DNA of 64,000 nucleotides, from assembly GCF_040438645.1 (NCBI RefSeq), contig NZ_CP159253.1:5632501-5696500 (forward strand). Direction: 5' to 3'. Below the pieces are notes generated by a model. It did no database searches. It worked only from the letters and a program-made list of their open reading frames with translations, and was not told where the DNA came from. A program made the position numbers and the translations under genes. Below are positions 17,998 to 28,639 of this stretch, one piece after another (positions within the stretch are counted from its first letter, which is position 1; every line of letters begins with the position of its first letter). The DNA comes from Mesorhizobium sp. WSM2240 (GTDB lineage: Bacteria; Pseudomonadota; Alphaproteobacteria; Rhizobiales; Rhizobiaceae).

Positions 17998-19536
17998 CTA
18001 CTCGCCATGATCCGCGCCGACCTCGATGTGCCTCAGCATAATCACTGCTGCAACAGCGGCCGCCAGTGTAACCACCACGCTGATTGCCGCCGTCGTCTGC
18101 AGACCCTGAATGAAGGCGTAGCGCGCTGCCTCGATCAGCGGCCCGGCAAGGTCGGCGGCCAGACCCCTGGCAACTCCCACCGCGCCGCCCAGCGTGTCCC
18201 TGGCCGTCTCGACCAGTTCCGGCTCGACGCCGCCCGGCAGATCGTCGGCGGCCATGCGGCTGCGGTAGATGGCGGTTCCGACGCTGCCGAGCACCGCGAT
18301 GCCGAGCGCGCCGCCGAATTCCGAGCCGGTCTCCGAAAGCGCGGCGGCCGAGCCCGCCCTTTCGGGCGGCGCTGCGCCGACGATCATGTCGGTCGCGAGC
18401 GTGATCACCGGCGCCAGGCCCATCGAGAATATGATCGAGGCAGTGACAAGAACCGCCAGTCCATGGTCGCCGCCGATCTGCGTCATCACGCCGAAGCCCG
18501 CGGCCGCGGCGACAAGGCTGGCGCCCATCACATAGGCTGGGCGGACCCTGCGCAGGATTGCCGGCGTCGACATGGTGACGGCGATGAAGCCGATGGTCGA
18601 CGGCAGCGACCAGAGGCCTGCCTGCAGCGGCGGCAGGCCGATGACCAGTTGCAGATACTGCGCCATGAACAGGAACGAGCCGAAGAATACGAAGAACACT
18701 GAAATGTTCACGCCGAGCGACGTGCTGAAGGCCGGGCTCCGGAAAAGCGCAAGGTCGATCAGCGGATCGGCGAGCTTCCGCTGACGGCGGAGGAAGACGA
18801 ACCCGAGGACCAGTCCGGCCAGTATCGAAATAGCAGGCAGCCATCCGAAACCGTTCTCGGCCGTCTGCTTGAGGCCGAAGATCACTGCCAGCACTGCCAC
18901 CAGCGACAGCGCGGCGCTTAGGAGATCCAGCCGCCCGGCCTCCGGGTCGCGGTATTCAGGCAGCAGCATGGGGCCGAGTATCAAAAGCAGCACCATGACC
19001 GGCACGGCCACCAGGAACACCGAACCCCACCAGAAATATTGAAGCAGAATGCCGCCGACCAGCGGCCCGAGCGCCCCACCGACCGAAAAGCTGGTGATCC
19101 AGACGCTGATGGCCACGGTGCGCTGGCGCGGGTCAAGGAACATGTTGCGGATCAGCGACAATGTGGACGGCGCAAGCGTCGCGCCGGCCAAGCCGAGCAT
19201 AGCCCGCGCCGCGATCAGCATTTCTGCGCTGGTGGAAAAGGCGGCGAGCACCGAGGCGAGGCCGAAGGCGACTGCGCCGATCAGGAGCAGCCGGCGTCGA
19301 CCGATCCGGTCGCCCAGCGTGCCCATGGTGATCAGCGATCCGGCGATCATGAAGCCGTATATGTCGACGATCCAGAGCAGCTGCGAGGCGCTCGGCGCCA
19401 GATCCGCGCTGAGCTGCGGCACGGCGAGATTGAGGACGGTCAGGTCCATCGAATAGAGCATGCAGGGAAGCGCGATGATCGCGAGACCGATCCATTCGCG
19501 CCGCGTCGCCTGTGGTTCGGCTGCCAGAGCAGTCAT
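17998..19536 (-). CDS. MFS multidrug exporter, DHA2 family (SmvA/QacA-like)
   Basis: A 512-residue major-facilitator drug:H+ antiporter with about 14 predicted membrane segments. The first-helix motif SMDLTVLNLAVPQLSADL and the loop motif GTLGDRIGRRRLLLIG (about residues 74-89) are typical of DHA2 exporters that expel cationic dyes and quaternary ammonium compounds. Start MTALAAEPQ at 19536 was chosen; the frame runs open to 19782 without coding character. It is inserted between corC and lnt on the opposite strand. No TetR or other regulator is adjacent, unlike many such exporters. Confidence 0.88.
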   Translation of the reverse strand: MTALAAEPQATRREWIGLAIIALPCMLYSMDLTVLNLAVPQLSADLAPSASQLLWIVDIYGFMIAGSLITMGTLGDRIGRRRLLLIGAVAFGLASVLAAFSTSAEMLIAARAMLGLAGATLAPSTLSLIRNMFLDPRQRTVAISVWITSFSVGGALGPLVGGILLQYFWWGSVFLVAVPVMVLLLILGPMLLPEYRDPEAGRLDLLSAALSLVAVLAVIFGLKQTAENGFGWLPAISILAGLVLGFVFLRRQRKLADPLIDLALFRSPAFSTSLGVNISVFFVFFGSFLFMAQYLQLVIGLPPLQAGLWSLPSTIGFIAVTMSTPAILRRVRPAYVMGASLVAAAAGFGVMTQIGGDHGLAVLVTASIIFSMGLAPVITLATDMIVGAAPPERAGSAAALSETGSEFGGALGIAVLGSVGTAIYRSRMAADDLPGGVEPELVETARDTLGGAVGVARGLAADLAGPLIEAARYAFIQGLQTTAAISVVVTLAAAVAAVIMLRHIEVGADHGE

Positions 19537-19876
19537 GACAAAACTCCATGCCCGTTTCGGGCGTTTGTGCTTCGGGTCGTACCGCTCGTTGCGGCGGCCC
19601 TCGTCTATTGACGTTTGAGCGAGGCCCGAATCGACATGAGCGCGGAAATATCGACGTTCGTGAGCCCGGAAAGGATTCTTGCCGCGGCTGGCCTCGATCC
19701 GTGATCGGCACATTCGCACATCCCTGCTGACAGCCCGCTGGCAGGAGGCATGCCCTGGCGTCAGGCCGATGTGGCCGGACATGGGACACCGATCAGCCGG
19801 TCCACGCGCCGGGTTTGGAGCGAGGGCTTCGTCCTGTTAGAACGTGGCTGCGTGATTCTGGGACGAGGGGCTGTGC
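19537..19876. other. 340-base divergent intergenic region, no recognised feature
   Basis: It separates the MFS exporter (minus) from lnt (plus), so it must hold promoters for both. I see no ORF with coding character, repeat or clear operator. An ATTGACG stretch near 19607 could be part of a plus-strand promoter, but no convincing -10 partner was found. Confidence 0.4.
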
Positions 19877-21466
19877 ATGGAGCGCCTGGCGGGGCGGATT
19901 ATCTTGCTGTGGGGATGGCGCCGCGCGCTGACAGCGTTTCTCGCCGGCGCATTCGCCGTGCTTGCCCAGGCGCCCTACGATTTCTTCGCCGCCTGCTTCA
20001 TTTCGTTCCCCGTATTGGTCTGGCTGCTCGACGGGGCTGCCGTTTCCGGCCCGGTGGGGCTGGTCAGGCGTCTGGCTCCGGCTTTCGCCATCGGCTGGTG
20101 GTTCGGCTTCGGCTATTTCCTTGGCGGTCTGTGGTGGATCGGCAACGCGCTTCTTGTCGAGGCCGAAGCCTTCGCCTGGGCGCTGCCGCTGGCGGTGGTC
20201 GGCATCCCCGTCATCATGGCTTTGTTCTACGGATTTGCCGCGGCGCTGGCTCGCCTGCTCTGGAGCAACAATATCGGTCGCATCGCGGCGCTGGCCCTCG
20301 GCTTCGGCGTGGCTGAATGGCTGCGCATGATCCTGTTCACCGGCTTTCCATGGGCCGCAATCGGCTATGCCGCCATGCCGGTGCCTCTGCTCATGCAAAG
20401 CGTTTCGGTGGTAGGCCTGATCGGCATGAACGCGCTTGCGGTATTCGTCTTTGCCATGCCGGCCTTGCTCGCCGGGGGCGGCGGCGCCCGCCTGGGCTTC
20501 GCGCTTGCCGCGCTGATAATCGCCGCCCACATCATGCTCGGCTATGTCCGGCTTTCGACGCCGCCGGGACCTCCCGAGCGCACGCTGACGGTGCGCATCG
20601 TGCAGCCGTCTGTCGCCATGACGGAAAAATGGGACGCCGCCGTTGCTGACCGGGTCTTCGGATCGATTGTCGGATTGAGCGGCGCGCCGGCGGCGGCCGG
20701 CGAGGCGAAGCCGCAGTTCATCCTGTGGCCCGAAACCTCGGTGCCGTTCCTGTTCACAGACAGGCCCGACGCCTTGGCAGCGCTGGGCGAGATGCTGTCG
20801 GACGGTCAGATCCTGATCGCCGGCGCTGTGCGTTCCGAGGGGGCCGGCGGCAAGGAAGGCACGCGCTACTACAATTCCGTCGTGGCGATCGACGATAGCG
20901 GCGAGATCGTTGATGCCATCGACAAAATTCATCTCGTCCCGTTCGGAGAATACCTGCCCTTTGCGGACTGGCTGGGCAGGCTCGGACTGGAAAAGCTTGT
21001 CACCGGCCCGATGGACTTCACCGCCGGCAGCAAGAGGCATTCGATCGTCTTGCCCGGCGGCATCCGCGCACTTCCGTTTATTTGCTACGAAATAATCTTC
21101 CCCGACCTGGTGGCAGTTGACGTTGCGTCAACTGATATTATTGTGAATGTCACAAACGATGCGTGGTTTGGCGACACGCCCGGCCCGTATCAGCATTTCC
21201 GGCAGGCTCAGGTCCGTGCCGTGGAGACAGGGCTACCGCTCGTGCGCGCCGCCAATACGGGGATTTCGGGCGTCATCGACGAGCGGGGCAGTGTGGTCGA
21301 TGCCTTGGCGGTCGATGCGCGGGGGGTAATAGACGTGACCATCCCGTTCCGGTCCCCTGACACAATGACCCGTCTTCCCTCCCGCTTTATTGGTGTCGGA
21401 ATTTTGTTTGGTTTCGCGGCGTTGGCCCTTGGAATGAAACTTCGGCAGAAGCTCCGTTCGAATTGA
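19877..21466 (+). CDS. lnt: Apolipoprotein N-acyltransferase
   Basis: A 529-residue inner-membrane enzyme that adds the third acyl chain to lipoproteins. It has six or more N-terminal membrane segments and a C-terminal nitrilase-like periplasmic domain. The catalytic triad is visible as Glu in WPETSVPF, Lys in [15 protein letters not shown] and Cys in [11 protein letters not shown] final membrane helix lies near the C-terminus. It is followed by the praR-like regulator and metK, a common rhizobial order. Confidence 0.96.
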   Translation: MERLAGRIILLWGWRRALTAFLAGAFAVLAQAPYDFFAACFISFPVLVWLLDGAAVSGPVGLVRRLAPAFAIGWWFGFGYFLGGLWWIGNALLVEAEAFAWALPLAVVGIPVIMALFYGFAAALARLLWSNNIGRIAALALGFGVAEWLRMILFTGFPWAAIGYAAMPVPLLMQSVSVVGLIGMNALAVFVFAMPALLAGGGGARLGFALAALIIAAHIMLGYVRLSTPPGPPERTLTVRIVQPSVAMTEKWDAAVADRVFGSIVGLSGAPAAAGEAKPQFILWPETSVPFLFTDRPDALAALGEMLSDGQILIAGAVRSEGAGGKEGTRYYNSVVAIDDSGEIVDAIDKIHLVPFGEYLPFADWLGRLGLEKLVTGPMDFTAGSKRHSIVLPGGIRALPFICYEIIFPDLVAVDVASTDIIVNVTNDAWFGDTPGPYQHFRQAQVRAVETGLPLVRAANTGISGVIDERGSVVDALAVDARGVIDVTIPFRSPDTMTRLPSRFIGVGILFGFAALALGMKLRQKLRSN

Positions 21467-21491
21467 CAGAACGTATATTAGAAACTCATAC
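21463..21491 (+). promoter_or_regulatory. Predicted promoter of the praR-like gene
   Basis: A perfect TTGACA (21463-21468) is followed after 17 bases by TCATAC (21486-21491). The element overlaps the lnt stop codon and lies about 98 bases before the regulator start. The -10 match is weak; position and spacing are the main support. Confidence 0.4.
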
Positions 21492-21588
21492 TGTAAGTGT
21501 CGCATTTGCCCGTCGACGGTCATCTGAACGGGAATTCCCGGCGCCAGCGACTCGAAAAATTCGTTAGCCGGGAGACGGCGAGGAAGAA

Positions 21589-22008
21589 ATGGACAAGGAA
21601 AATAAGAAAAAGCCGAACCCGACCGATATTCACGTCGGAAGCAGAATCCGCCTCCGCCGAAACATGCTGGGTATGAGCCAGGAAAAGCTCGGTGAAAGTC
21701 TTGGCATAACTTTTCAGCAGATCCAGAAATACGAAAAGGGCACCAACCGCGTCGGCGCCAGTCGCCTGCAGGCGATCTCCAACATACTGGGCGTCCCGGT
21801 TTCTTTCCTGTTCGAGGATGCGCCCGGCCAGCCTGCCACGGCCGGCAAGGGCTTCGCCGAAGACCAGTCGGCGGGTTTCACTCTGGATTTCTGCAGCAGC
21901 ACCGAGGGTCTGCAGCTGAACAGGGCGTTCGTGAAGATCCAGGATCCGAAGGTACGGCGCAAGGTCATAGACCTGGTCAAGGTGCTCGGCGCCGACGACG
22001 CCGAATAG
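21589..22008 (+). CDS. praR: XRE-family transcriptional regulator, PraR/PhrR-like
   Basis: A 139-residue protein with a Cro/C1-type helix-turn-helix at about residues 17-72 (RIRLRRNMLGMSQEKLGESL, then TFQQIQKYEKGTNRVGASRL). The whole N-terminal half matches, from memory, the rhizobial PraR/PhrR regulators, which control surface, biofilm and symbiosis genes. The conserved position before metK supports this. The C-terminal half (about 75-139) is probably for dimerisation. AAGAA precedes the ATG. The symbol is by similarity; regulatory targets in this organism are unknown. Confidence 0.8.
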   Translation: MDKENKKKPNPTDIHVGSRIRLRRNMLGMSQEKLGESLGITFQQIQKYEKGTNRVGASRLQAISNILGVPVSFLFEDAPGQPATAGKGFAEDQSAGFTLDFCSSTEGLQLNRAFVKIQDPKVRRKVIDLVKVLGADDAE

Positions 22009-22191
22009 ACGCCAAAGCTCCGGCCGCAGCCGTCGCTGCGAAGCGTCGCTGGAGGCCACAGCGCGCGATAGCGGAAGCCAATGCGATATTTGAGGCAAGC
22101 TGTGTCTTGACGACGGGCATGCCGCTTCGTTAACACCTGTCCCGCCTATGTTCGGCATTCTGCCGATCAAAGACTTCGAGAGGGGACACCC

Positions 22192-23472
<1,281 letters not shown>

Positions 23473-23477
23473 CCCCA

Positions 23478-24176
23478 ATGGCGAGCGAGCGCCGCGAACG
23501 GTCGACGGAGGCCTTCTTCGGGCGCCGCCACGGCAAGGCGATCCGGCCGCTCCAGGCTTCGGCCCTGGCGGCCGGTCTTGAAAAGTACCGGATAGATATC
23601 GAACAGCCGGACCCGGGCGACCTTCGCCGGCTGTTTCCGGTCAAGGTGTCGAAGCTGCGGCTCGAAATCGGCTTCGGCGGTGGCGAGCATCTGCGCCATG
23701 CCGCCGCGGCCGAGCCCGACACCGGCTTCATAGGTGTCGAGCCCTTCGTCAACGGCCTGGCCAAGATGATGGTGGCGCTGGACCGGCAGCCGCTCGCCAA
23801 TCTGCGCATTTACGACGACGATGCGACCCGGGTGCTCGACTGGCTCCCGCCGGCCTCGCTCGACGGCATAGACCTCTTCTATCCCGATCCGTGGCCGAAG
23901 CGGCGGCACTGGAAGCGCCGCTTCGTCAGTCCGACCAATCTTGACCGCTTCGCCCGCGTGCTCAAACCGGGCGGAAAATTCCGTTTCGCTTCCGACATCG
24001 ACCATTACATCAATTGGACGCTGCTGCATTGCCGGGCGCATGGCGCGTTCGAATGGCAGGCGCGCGACGCCGATGACTGGCGCCGGCCTTACGAGACCTG
24101 GGTGCGCACCAGATACGAGGCGAAGGCCATTCGCGAAAACCGCATCCCGGCCTATCTGACATTCGTCAGGACGTAG
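23478..24176 (+). CDS. trmB: tRNA (guanine-N7-)-methyltransferase
   Basis: A 232-residue SAM-dependent enzyme that makes m7G46 in tRNA. The SAM-binding motif [14 protein letters not shown] (about residues 60-73), [27 protein letters not shown] (the PDPWPK hallmark, about 133-151) and the [17 protein letters not shown]-terminus are all present. It directly follows metK, which supplies its cofactor. Confidence 0.96.
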   Translation: MASERRERSTEAFFGRRHGKAIRPLQASALAAGLEKYRIDIEQPDPGDLRRLFPVKVSKLRLEIGFGGGEHLRHAAAAEPDTGFIGVEPFVNGLAKMMVALDRQPLANLRIYDDDATRVLDWLPPASLDGIDLFYPDPWPKRRHWKRRFVSPTNLDRFARVLKPGGKFRFASDIDHYINWTLLHCRAHGAFEWQARDADDWRRPYETWVRTRYEAKAIRENRIPAYLTFVRT

Positions 24177-24224
24177 GACGCTCGTCAGGGTTGACGCCGG
24201 CTATCCGGTCAATCCGAGAACCGC

Positions 24225-24764
24225 CTACCCGACCATCCGGCTAGGCGGGCGTTCCTTGGCCAATTTCTTGAACTTCTTCACGACCATATCGCGCTTCAGC
24301 TTGGAAATATGGTCGATGAACAGCACGCCGTTGAGATGGTCGATCTCGTGCTGCAGACAGGTTGCCAGAAGGCCCTCGGCCTCCGTCTCCTGAAGCTTGC
24401 CGTCGCGGTCGAGATATTTCACGCGCACGGTCGCCGGCCGCTCCACCTCGGCATAATAATCCGGGATCGACAGGCAGCCTTCCTCATAGACCGAACGCTC
24501 TTCGCCGCTAGCGACAATCTCCGGATTGATGAAAACCTGCGGCGCAGGCTTCTCGTCTTCCTTAGCGAGATCGATGACCAGCATTCTGAGCGGCTCGCCG
24601 ACCTGGATCGCCGCCAGTCCAATGCCCGGCGCGTCATACATGGTTTCCAGCATATCGTCGGCCAGCTTGAGCAGCGGCGCGTCGACTTGGCTGACGGGCT
24701 TTGAAACCTGGCGGAGGACTGGGTCGGGAAGGATGATGAGAGGCTTGATCGACATCGTGTTCAC
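24225..24764 (-). CDS. def: Peptide deformylase
   Basis: A 179-residue metalloenzyme that removes the N-formyl group from nascent proteins. The three motifs are intact: [10 protein letters not shown] (about residues 48-57), EGCLS (about 95-99) and QHEIDHLNG (HEXXH, about 138-146). The furthest start is a GTG at 24764 with AAGGCGAG seven bases upstream; an ATG three codons later (MSIKPL) is the alternative. It is convergent with trmB and divergent from rmuC. Confidence 0.96.
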   Translation of the reverse strand: MNTMSIKPLIILPDPVLRQVSKPVSQVDAPLLKLADDMLETMYDAPGIGLAAIQVGEPLRMLVIDLAKEDEKPAPQVFINPEIVASGEERSVYEEGCLSIPDYYAEVERPATVRVKYLDRDGKLQETEAEGLLATCLQHEIDHLNGVLFIDHISKLKRDMVVKKFKKLAKERPPSRMVG

Positions 24765-24853
24765 GTAATCGCTCGCCTTAATTCAGTCAACCGCGACCGA
24801 TGTGCAAATGTTCATGTTTTGATCTATCGCCGAATCGCGTATCGTACGCGGGC

Positions 24854-26113
24854 ATGAACGAACTCAGCTCAATACTCTCGGCCCCCGTTGCGCAGCTTGG
24901 CGCATCCACCGTCACGCTCGGCCAGCTGCTCGCTGTCGCCGCCACGCTGTTCCTTGTCCTGCTGGTGGCGCTGATCGCGGCGCTCTGGCGCGCGGCGAAT
25001 GCGCGTGCGGCGGCCGCGGCCGAAGCCGCGGACCACGCCCGCGATGCCGAAGCGCGCATGGCCGGCATATTGCAGGCGCAGGCCGAAATGCAGGGCCGGC
25101 TCGGCGCGGTCGCCGAAGTGTTCGGCGCGAGACAGGCCGAGCTCACCCAGTCGATCGGCCAGCGCCTCGACGCCATGACCGGCCGCATCGGCCAGACCAT
25201 GACCGAGCAGACCAGGTCGACGCATGAGAGCCTGGCGAAACTGCAGGAGCGGCTGGCGGTCATCGACACCGCGCAGGGCAACATCCAGTCGCTCGCCGGC
25301 CAGGTCGTGCAGCTTCAGGCGATCCTCTCCAACAAGCAGACGCGCGGCGCCTTCGGCCAGTCGCGCATGGAAGCGATCGTTGCCGACGGCCTGCCGCACG
25401 GCGCCTACGAGTTCCAGGCGACGCTTTCCAACGGCAACCGGCCGGACTGCGTCGTGAAAATGCCGAACGATGCGCCGTCCCTGGTCATCGATGCGAAATT
25501 CCCGCTGGAAGCTTGGAACGCCATCCGCGCAGCCGCCGACAGCGAAGGTTCCGAGGCGCAGAAATATGCCGCCCAGGCGTTCAGGCGCGATCTCGAAGTG
25601 CACATCAAGGCAATTTCGGAAAAGTACCTGATAAATGGCGAGACGCAGGACACCGCCTTCCTGTTCGTGCCGTCGGAATCGATCTTCGCCGAGATCCACG
25701 AGAACTTCGAATCGATCGTGCATCGCGCGCATCGCGCCCGCATCGTGATCGTCTCGCCGTCGCTGCTGATGCTGTCGATCCAGGTCATTCAGGCGATCCT
25801 CAAGGACGCCTCGATGCGCGAGCAGGCGCATCTGATCCAGGGCGAGGTCATCCGCCTGATGGAAGACGTCTCGCGCCTCGACGAACGCGTGCGTAAGCTG
25901 CAGACGCATTTCGGCCAGGCCTCGAAGGACATAGACGACATTCTGGTCTCGTCCTCGAAGGTGACCAAGCGCGGCCAGAAGATCGAGGCGCTGGAATTCG
26001 GGACGCCTGGCGCGGAGACCGCGGAAGTTGTCGCCGCACCGGTCAAGGCGCGGAGCGCCGATTCAAGGACCGGTCAGCTCAGGTTGCGGGTGGTCGACGA
26101 AGCGGACGCCTGA
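24854..26113 (+). CDS. rmuC: DNA recombination protein RmuC
   Basis: A 419-residue RmuC. An N-terminal membrane helix (LLAVAATLFLVLLVALIAALW, about residues 20-40) is followed by a long Ala/Glu-rich coiled coil (about 45-150) and then the nuclease-like RmuC domain with VVKMPNDAPSLVIDAKFPLEAW (about 200-221) and LFVPSESIFAEI. Family members limit sequence inversions and are suggested to act as nucleases. Start at 24854 was chosen; upstream codons add a non-typical Cys-rich stretch. Confidence 0.92.
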   Translation: MNELSSILSAPVAQLGASTVTLGQLLAVAATLFLVLLVALIAALWRAANARAAAAAEAADHARDAEARMAGILQAQAEMQGRLGAVAEVFGARQAELTQSIGQRLDAMTGRIGQTMTEQTRSTHESLAKLQERLAVIDTAQGNIQSLAGQVVQLQAILSNKQTRGAFGQSRMEAIVADGLPHGAYEFQATLSNGNRPDCVVKMPNDAPSLVIDAKFPLEAWNAIRAAADSEGSEAQKYAAQAFRRDLEVHIKAISEKYLINGETQDTAFLFVPSESIFAEIHENFESIVHRAHRARIVIVSPSLLMLSIQVIQAILKDASMREQAHLIQGEVIRLMEDVSRLDERVRKLQTHFGQASKDIDDILVSSSKVTKRGQKIEALEFGTPGAETAEVVAAPVKARSADSRTGQLRLRVVDEADA

Positions 26114-26202
26114 ACGCAGGCCGTCGTGGCGCTTCGAGCGCTCTTGCCCTTGCCCCGATTCTCTTGTTTCACTCATCTGCCAGCCAGCCGGAGGAGCGAA
26201 TC

Positions 26203-26331
26203 ATGGCCAAGGGTCAATTGCGCAGCAACAAGGAAGCCAGGAAACCGAAAAAGGACGCCAAGAAGCCGGCGCCCGCGCCAGCGCTCAAGGCGGCGCCGGT
26301 TCCCGCAGCCAAGCTGAAGGACAAGAAATAG
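26203..26331 (+). CDS. Small basic hypothetical protein (42 residues)
   Basis: MAKGQLRSNKEARKPKK begins a 42-residue protein rich in Lys, Ala and Pro with an unstructured look. An ideal GGAGGAG site sits 6-8 bases before the ATG, and a strong intrinsic terminator (26348-26388) follows the stop, so the gene is a self-contained unit. I recall short rhizobial proteins starting MAKGQ(L/M)RSNKE-KKPK, function unknown. Nucleic-acid binding is a guess from charge only. Confidence 0.75.
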   Translation: MAKGQLRSNKEARKPKKDAKKPAPAPALKAAPVPAAKLKDKK

Positions 26332-26347
26332 CCTTCGGAAGAACCGA

Positions 26348-26388
26348 TGAAGGCGGCCGGCGCCTATATCCCGCCGGCCGCCTTCATT
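26348..26388 (+). terminator. Intrinsic terminator after the 42-residue protein gene
   Basis: Near-perfect 15-base GC-rich stem (26348-26362 with 26371-26385; TGAAGGCGGCCGGCG and its complement), loop CCTATATC, then a short TT-containing tail (CATTTG). It isolates the upstream small gene from the guanidine riboswitch and exporter. Confidence 0.7.
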
Positions 26389-26463
26389 TGAGCGCTGCGC
26401 GTCCTTCGAAAAAGCTCCGGTTTTCGGAGAAATGAGTTTGAGATGCCAGAATTCCCTCTGGCG

Positions 26464-26512
26464 GTGCCGGGACGACCCTGCACCTTGCGACACGGTCGGG
26501 ACGGCCCGCCGA
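26464..26512 (+). promoter_or_regulatory. Guanidine-II (mini-ykkC) riboswitch
   Basis: Two tandem short hairpins with the diagnostic ACGR loops: GGG-ACGA-CCC (26469-26478) and GGG-ACGG-CCC (26498-26507), separated by about 19 bases. Both stems extend beyond the three G-C pairs. The second hairpin ends 12 bases before the GAGG site (26519-26522) of a guanidinium-exporter-type gene. This matches the known guanidine-II architecture, in which paired ACGR loops bind guanidinium and free the ribosome site. Gene context fits the known regulon. Confidence 0.85.
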
Positions 26513-26528
26513 ATCCACGAGGCCGGAC

Positions 26529-26843
26529 ATGGCTTGGACTTATCTTTTCTTCGCGGGACTGTTTGAAATCGGTTGGGCTATCGGCCTGAAATATACCGAC
26601 GGCTTCACCCGCCTCACGCCGACGCTGCTGACCGTCGCCAGCATGGTCATCAGCCTCGGCCTGCTCGGGCTTGCCCTCAAGACGCTGCCGGTCGGCACCG
26701 CCTATGCGGTCTGGACCGGCATAGGCACGGTCGGCACCGCTGTGCTCGGCATCTACCTGCTCGGCGAGCCGGCCACCGTCATCAGGCTGGTCTGCATCGG
26801 GCTGATCGTGGCAGGCATTGTCGGCCTCAAGCTGGTCGCCTGA
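26529..26843 (+). CDS. gdx: Guanidinium exporter, SMR family (Gdx/SugE)
   Basis: A 104-residue four-helix small multidrug resistance protein of the Gdx (SugE) type. The essential glutamate is E13 in [15 protein letters not shown], the sequence that separates Gdx from drug-exporting EmrE/QacE members. The [20 protein letters not shown] helix (about residues 57-76) is also typical. It functions as a dimer that exchanges guanidinium for protons. A guanidine-II riboswitch lies immediately upstream and supports the assignment strongly. It is convergent with the next gene with a 12-base gap. Confidence 0.94.
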   Translation: MAWTYLFFAGLFEIGWAIGLKYTDGFTRLTPTLLTVASMVISLGLLGLALKTLPVGTAYAVWTGIGTVGTAVLGIYLLGEPATVIRLVCIGLIVAGIVGLKLVA

Positions 26844-26855
26844 AGCCGTCGAGTA

Positions 26856-27263
26856 CTAGCCGAACCGCTTGCGCTGCTTGCGCGCCGCATAACGCGCGTC
26901 GCGCTTGGCCTTGCGCTCGGCCTCGTCCGCTAGAAGGCGAGCGATACGCTCGGTTTCTTCCGCTTCCTTGGCCTTGGCCTCGGCGGCAGCAGCTTCCTCG
27001 GCGGCAATGCGTGCTGCTTCAGCCGCCGCTTCGCGCTCGGCGCGCTCGACCGCTTCACGGGCCAGCTTTTCCTGCCTCAGCTTTTCCTTCTCCGCAGCCC
27101 GCTTCTCGCGCGCCTCGAGGATCGCCTTGCGCTCGGCCTGCTTGGCCAAGACCTGGGGGTCGTTCGGGTCGGGCTTTGCCTTGAACCGCTCCAGCAGCGC
27201 CTTTTTCGCCTCGTTTGCCGCGTTGCGCCGCTCGAAAATGTCTTTCTCTCTGTAGATAGCCAA
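26856..27263 (-). CDS. DUF6481 family coiled-coil protein
   Basis: A 135-residue highly charged protein, nearly all Ala, Glu, Lys and Arg after residue 40, predicted as one long helix or coiled coil. The N-terminus MAIYREKDIFERRNAANEAKKALLERF and the RDARYAARKQRKRFG end match, from memory, the alphaproteobacterial DUF6481 family. No signal peptide or membrane segment. Function unknown; RNA binding or cell-envelope roles would be guesses. Confidence 0.75.
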   Translation of the reverse strand: MAIYREKDIFERRNAANEAKKALLERFKAKPDPNDPQVLAKQAERKAILEAREKRAAEKEKLRQEKLAREAVERAEREAAAEAARIAAEEAAAAEAKAKEAEETERIARLLADEAERKAKRDARYAARKQRKRFG

Positions 27264-27481
27264 TGTCCGCCTTCAATTCTTGTCGTCGATTGCGCCGCTT
27301 ACATACGCGCGATAGCCGAGAGTTCAAGCGTCAAATGGGAATGCCTGCCATGAAATCGCCCGCTATGTTGCCGCAGGGGAACGCTTTTGCGGCATACCCG
27401 AAATGGACTGTTCACCGGATGGGCACTGGCGGCAGGCCCGCCGTGCAGCTACCTGTGCGGGCGATATAGCGAGGAGAATCC

Positions 27482-28537
27482 ATGGAACTCGGCCTCTACA
27501 CCTTCGCCGACGTCAGCCTCGACAAGGGGCCCGGCGCGATCACCCCGCACCAGCGCCTGCGCAACCTCATCGAGGAGATCGAACTGGCCGACCAGGTCGG
27601 GCTCGATGTGTTCGGCCTCGGCGAGCACCACCGGCCCGACTACGCCGCTTCGGCCCCGGTCGTGGCGCTTGCCGCCGCTGCCGAGCGCACAAAGCGCATC
27701 CGGCTGACCAGTGCCGTTACCGTGCTCTCCTCGGACGATCCGGTGCGCGTCTTCCAGCAATTCTCGATGCTCGATCTCCTGTCAGGCGGTCGCGCCGAGA
27801 TCATGGCCGGGCGCGGCTCGTTCATCGAATCGTTCCCGCTGTTCGGCTACGACCTGAACGACTACGACACGCTGTTTGCCGAGAAGCTCGAACTGCTGCT
27901 CAAGCTGCGCGAAAGCGAACACATATCGTGGTCGGGCGGCAAGCATACGCCGAGAATCGAGGGTCGCGGCGCCTATCCGCGCCCGCTCCAGGACAAGCTG
28001 CCGATCTGGATCGCGGTCGGCGGCACGCCCAATTCGGTCGCCCGCGCCGGCGTACTCGGCCTGCCGCTGGCGCTCGCCATCATCGGCGGCGAGCCGGCGC
28101 GTTTCGCGCCGCTCTTCGATCTCTACCGGCAGGCTGCCGGCCGCGCCGGCCATGATCCGGCAACGCTCGCCACCAGCATCAATGTGCACGGCTTCATCGC
28201 CGAAACCACCGAACAGGCGGCCGACGACTTCTATCTCCCACAGGCCGAAGTGATGAACCGTATCGGCCGCGAGCGTGGCTGGGGCCCGACGTCGAGAGCG
28301 CATTTCGACCAGTCGCGCGGCCCGCGCGGCGCGCTCTTCGTCGGAAATCCGGAAGAGGTCGCCGAAAAGATCGTGGCCCACCATCGCATCTTCGGGAACG
28401 ACCGTTTTCTGCTGCAGATGGCGATCGGCATGATGCCGCACGCCAAGCTGATGAAGGCGATCGAGCTTTACGGCACGAAGGTCGCTCCGATCGTGCGCAA
28501 GGAAACCGCCAAAGCCCCGGCCGTCGCCGCGCCCTGA
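27482..28537 (+). CDS. LLM class flavin-dependent oxidoreductase (luciferase-like)
   Basis: A 351-residue bacterial-luciferase-like monooxygenase. The N-terminal strand [12 protein letters not shown], the [17 protein letters not shown] segment (about residues 42-58) and [26 protein letters not shown] are typical of the TIM-barrel family that uses reduced FMN. GAGGAG lies just upstream of the ATG. Substrate unknown. A second, different LLM protein lies at 29863, with a PerM-like membrane protein between, but spacings of about 100 and 77 bases do not prove an operon. Confidence 0.88.
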   Translation: MELGLYTFADVSLDKGPGAITPHQRLRNLIEEIELADQVGLDVFGLGEHHRPDYAASAPVVALAAAAERTKRIRLTSAVTVLSSDDPVRVFQQFSMLDLLSGGRAEIMAGRGSFIESFPLFGYDLNDYDTLFAEKLELLLKLRESEHISWSGGKHTPRIEGRGAYPRPLQDKLPIWIAVGGTPNSVARAGVLGLPLALAIIGGEPARFAPLFDLYRQAAGRAGHDPATLATSINVHGFIAETTEQAADDFYLPQAEVMNRIGRERGWGPTSRAHFDQSRGPRGALFVGNPEEVAEKIVAHHRIFGNDRFLLQMAIGMMPHAKLMKAIELYGTKVAPIVRKETAKAPAVAAP

Positions 28538-28639
28538 TCGAGCCCGGCGGAACTTCGGCGCGGCATGCGCATTGTTGCGCGTAAAGGATTTTTCGCGCCG
28601 GCACCCGCCGGATGAGCGAAGATCGGGGGAACTCGAGCC

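Noticed and set aside
22009..22191. Possible SAM riboswitch in the metK leader
   Set aside because: I looked for the SAM-II and SAM/SAH type conserved stretches and pseudoknot partners and did not find them.
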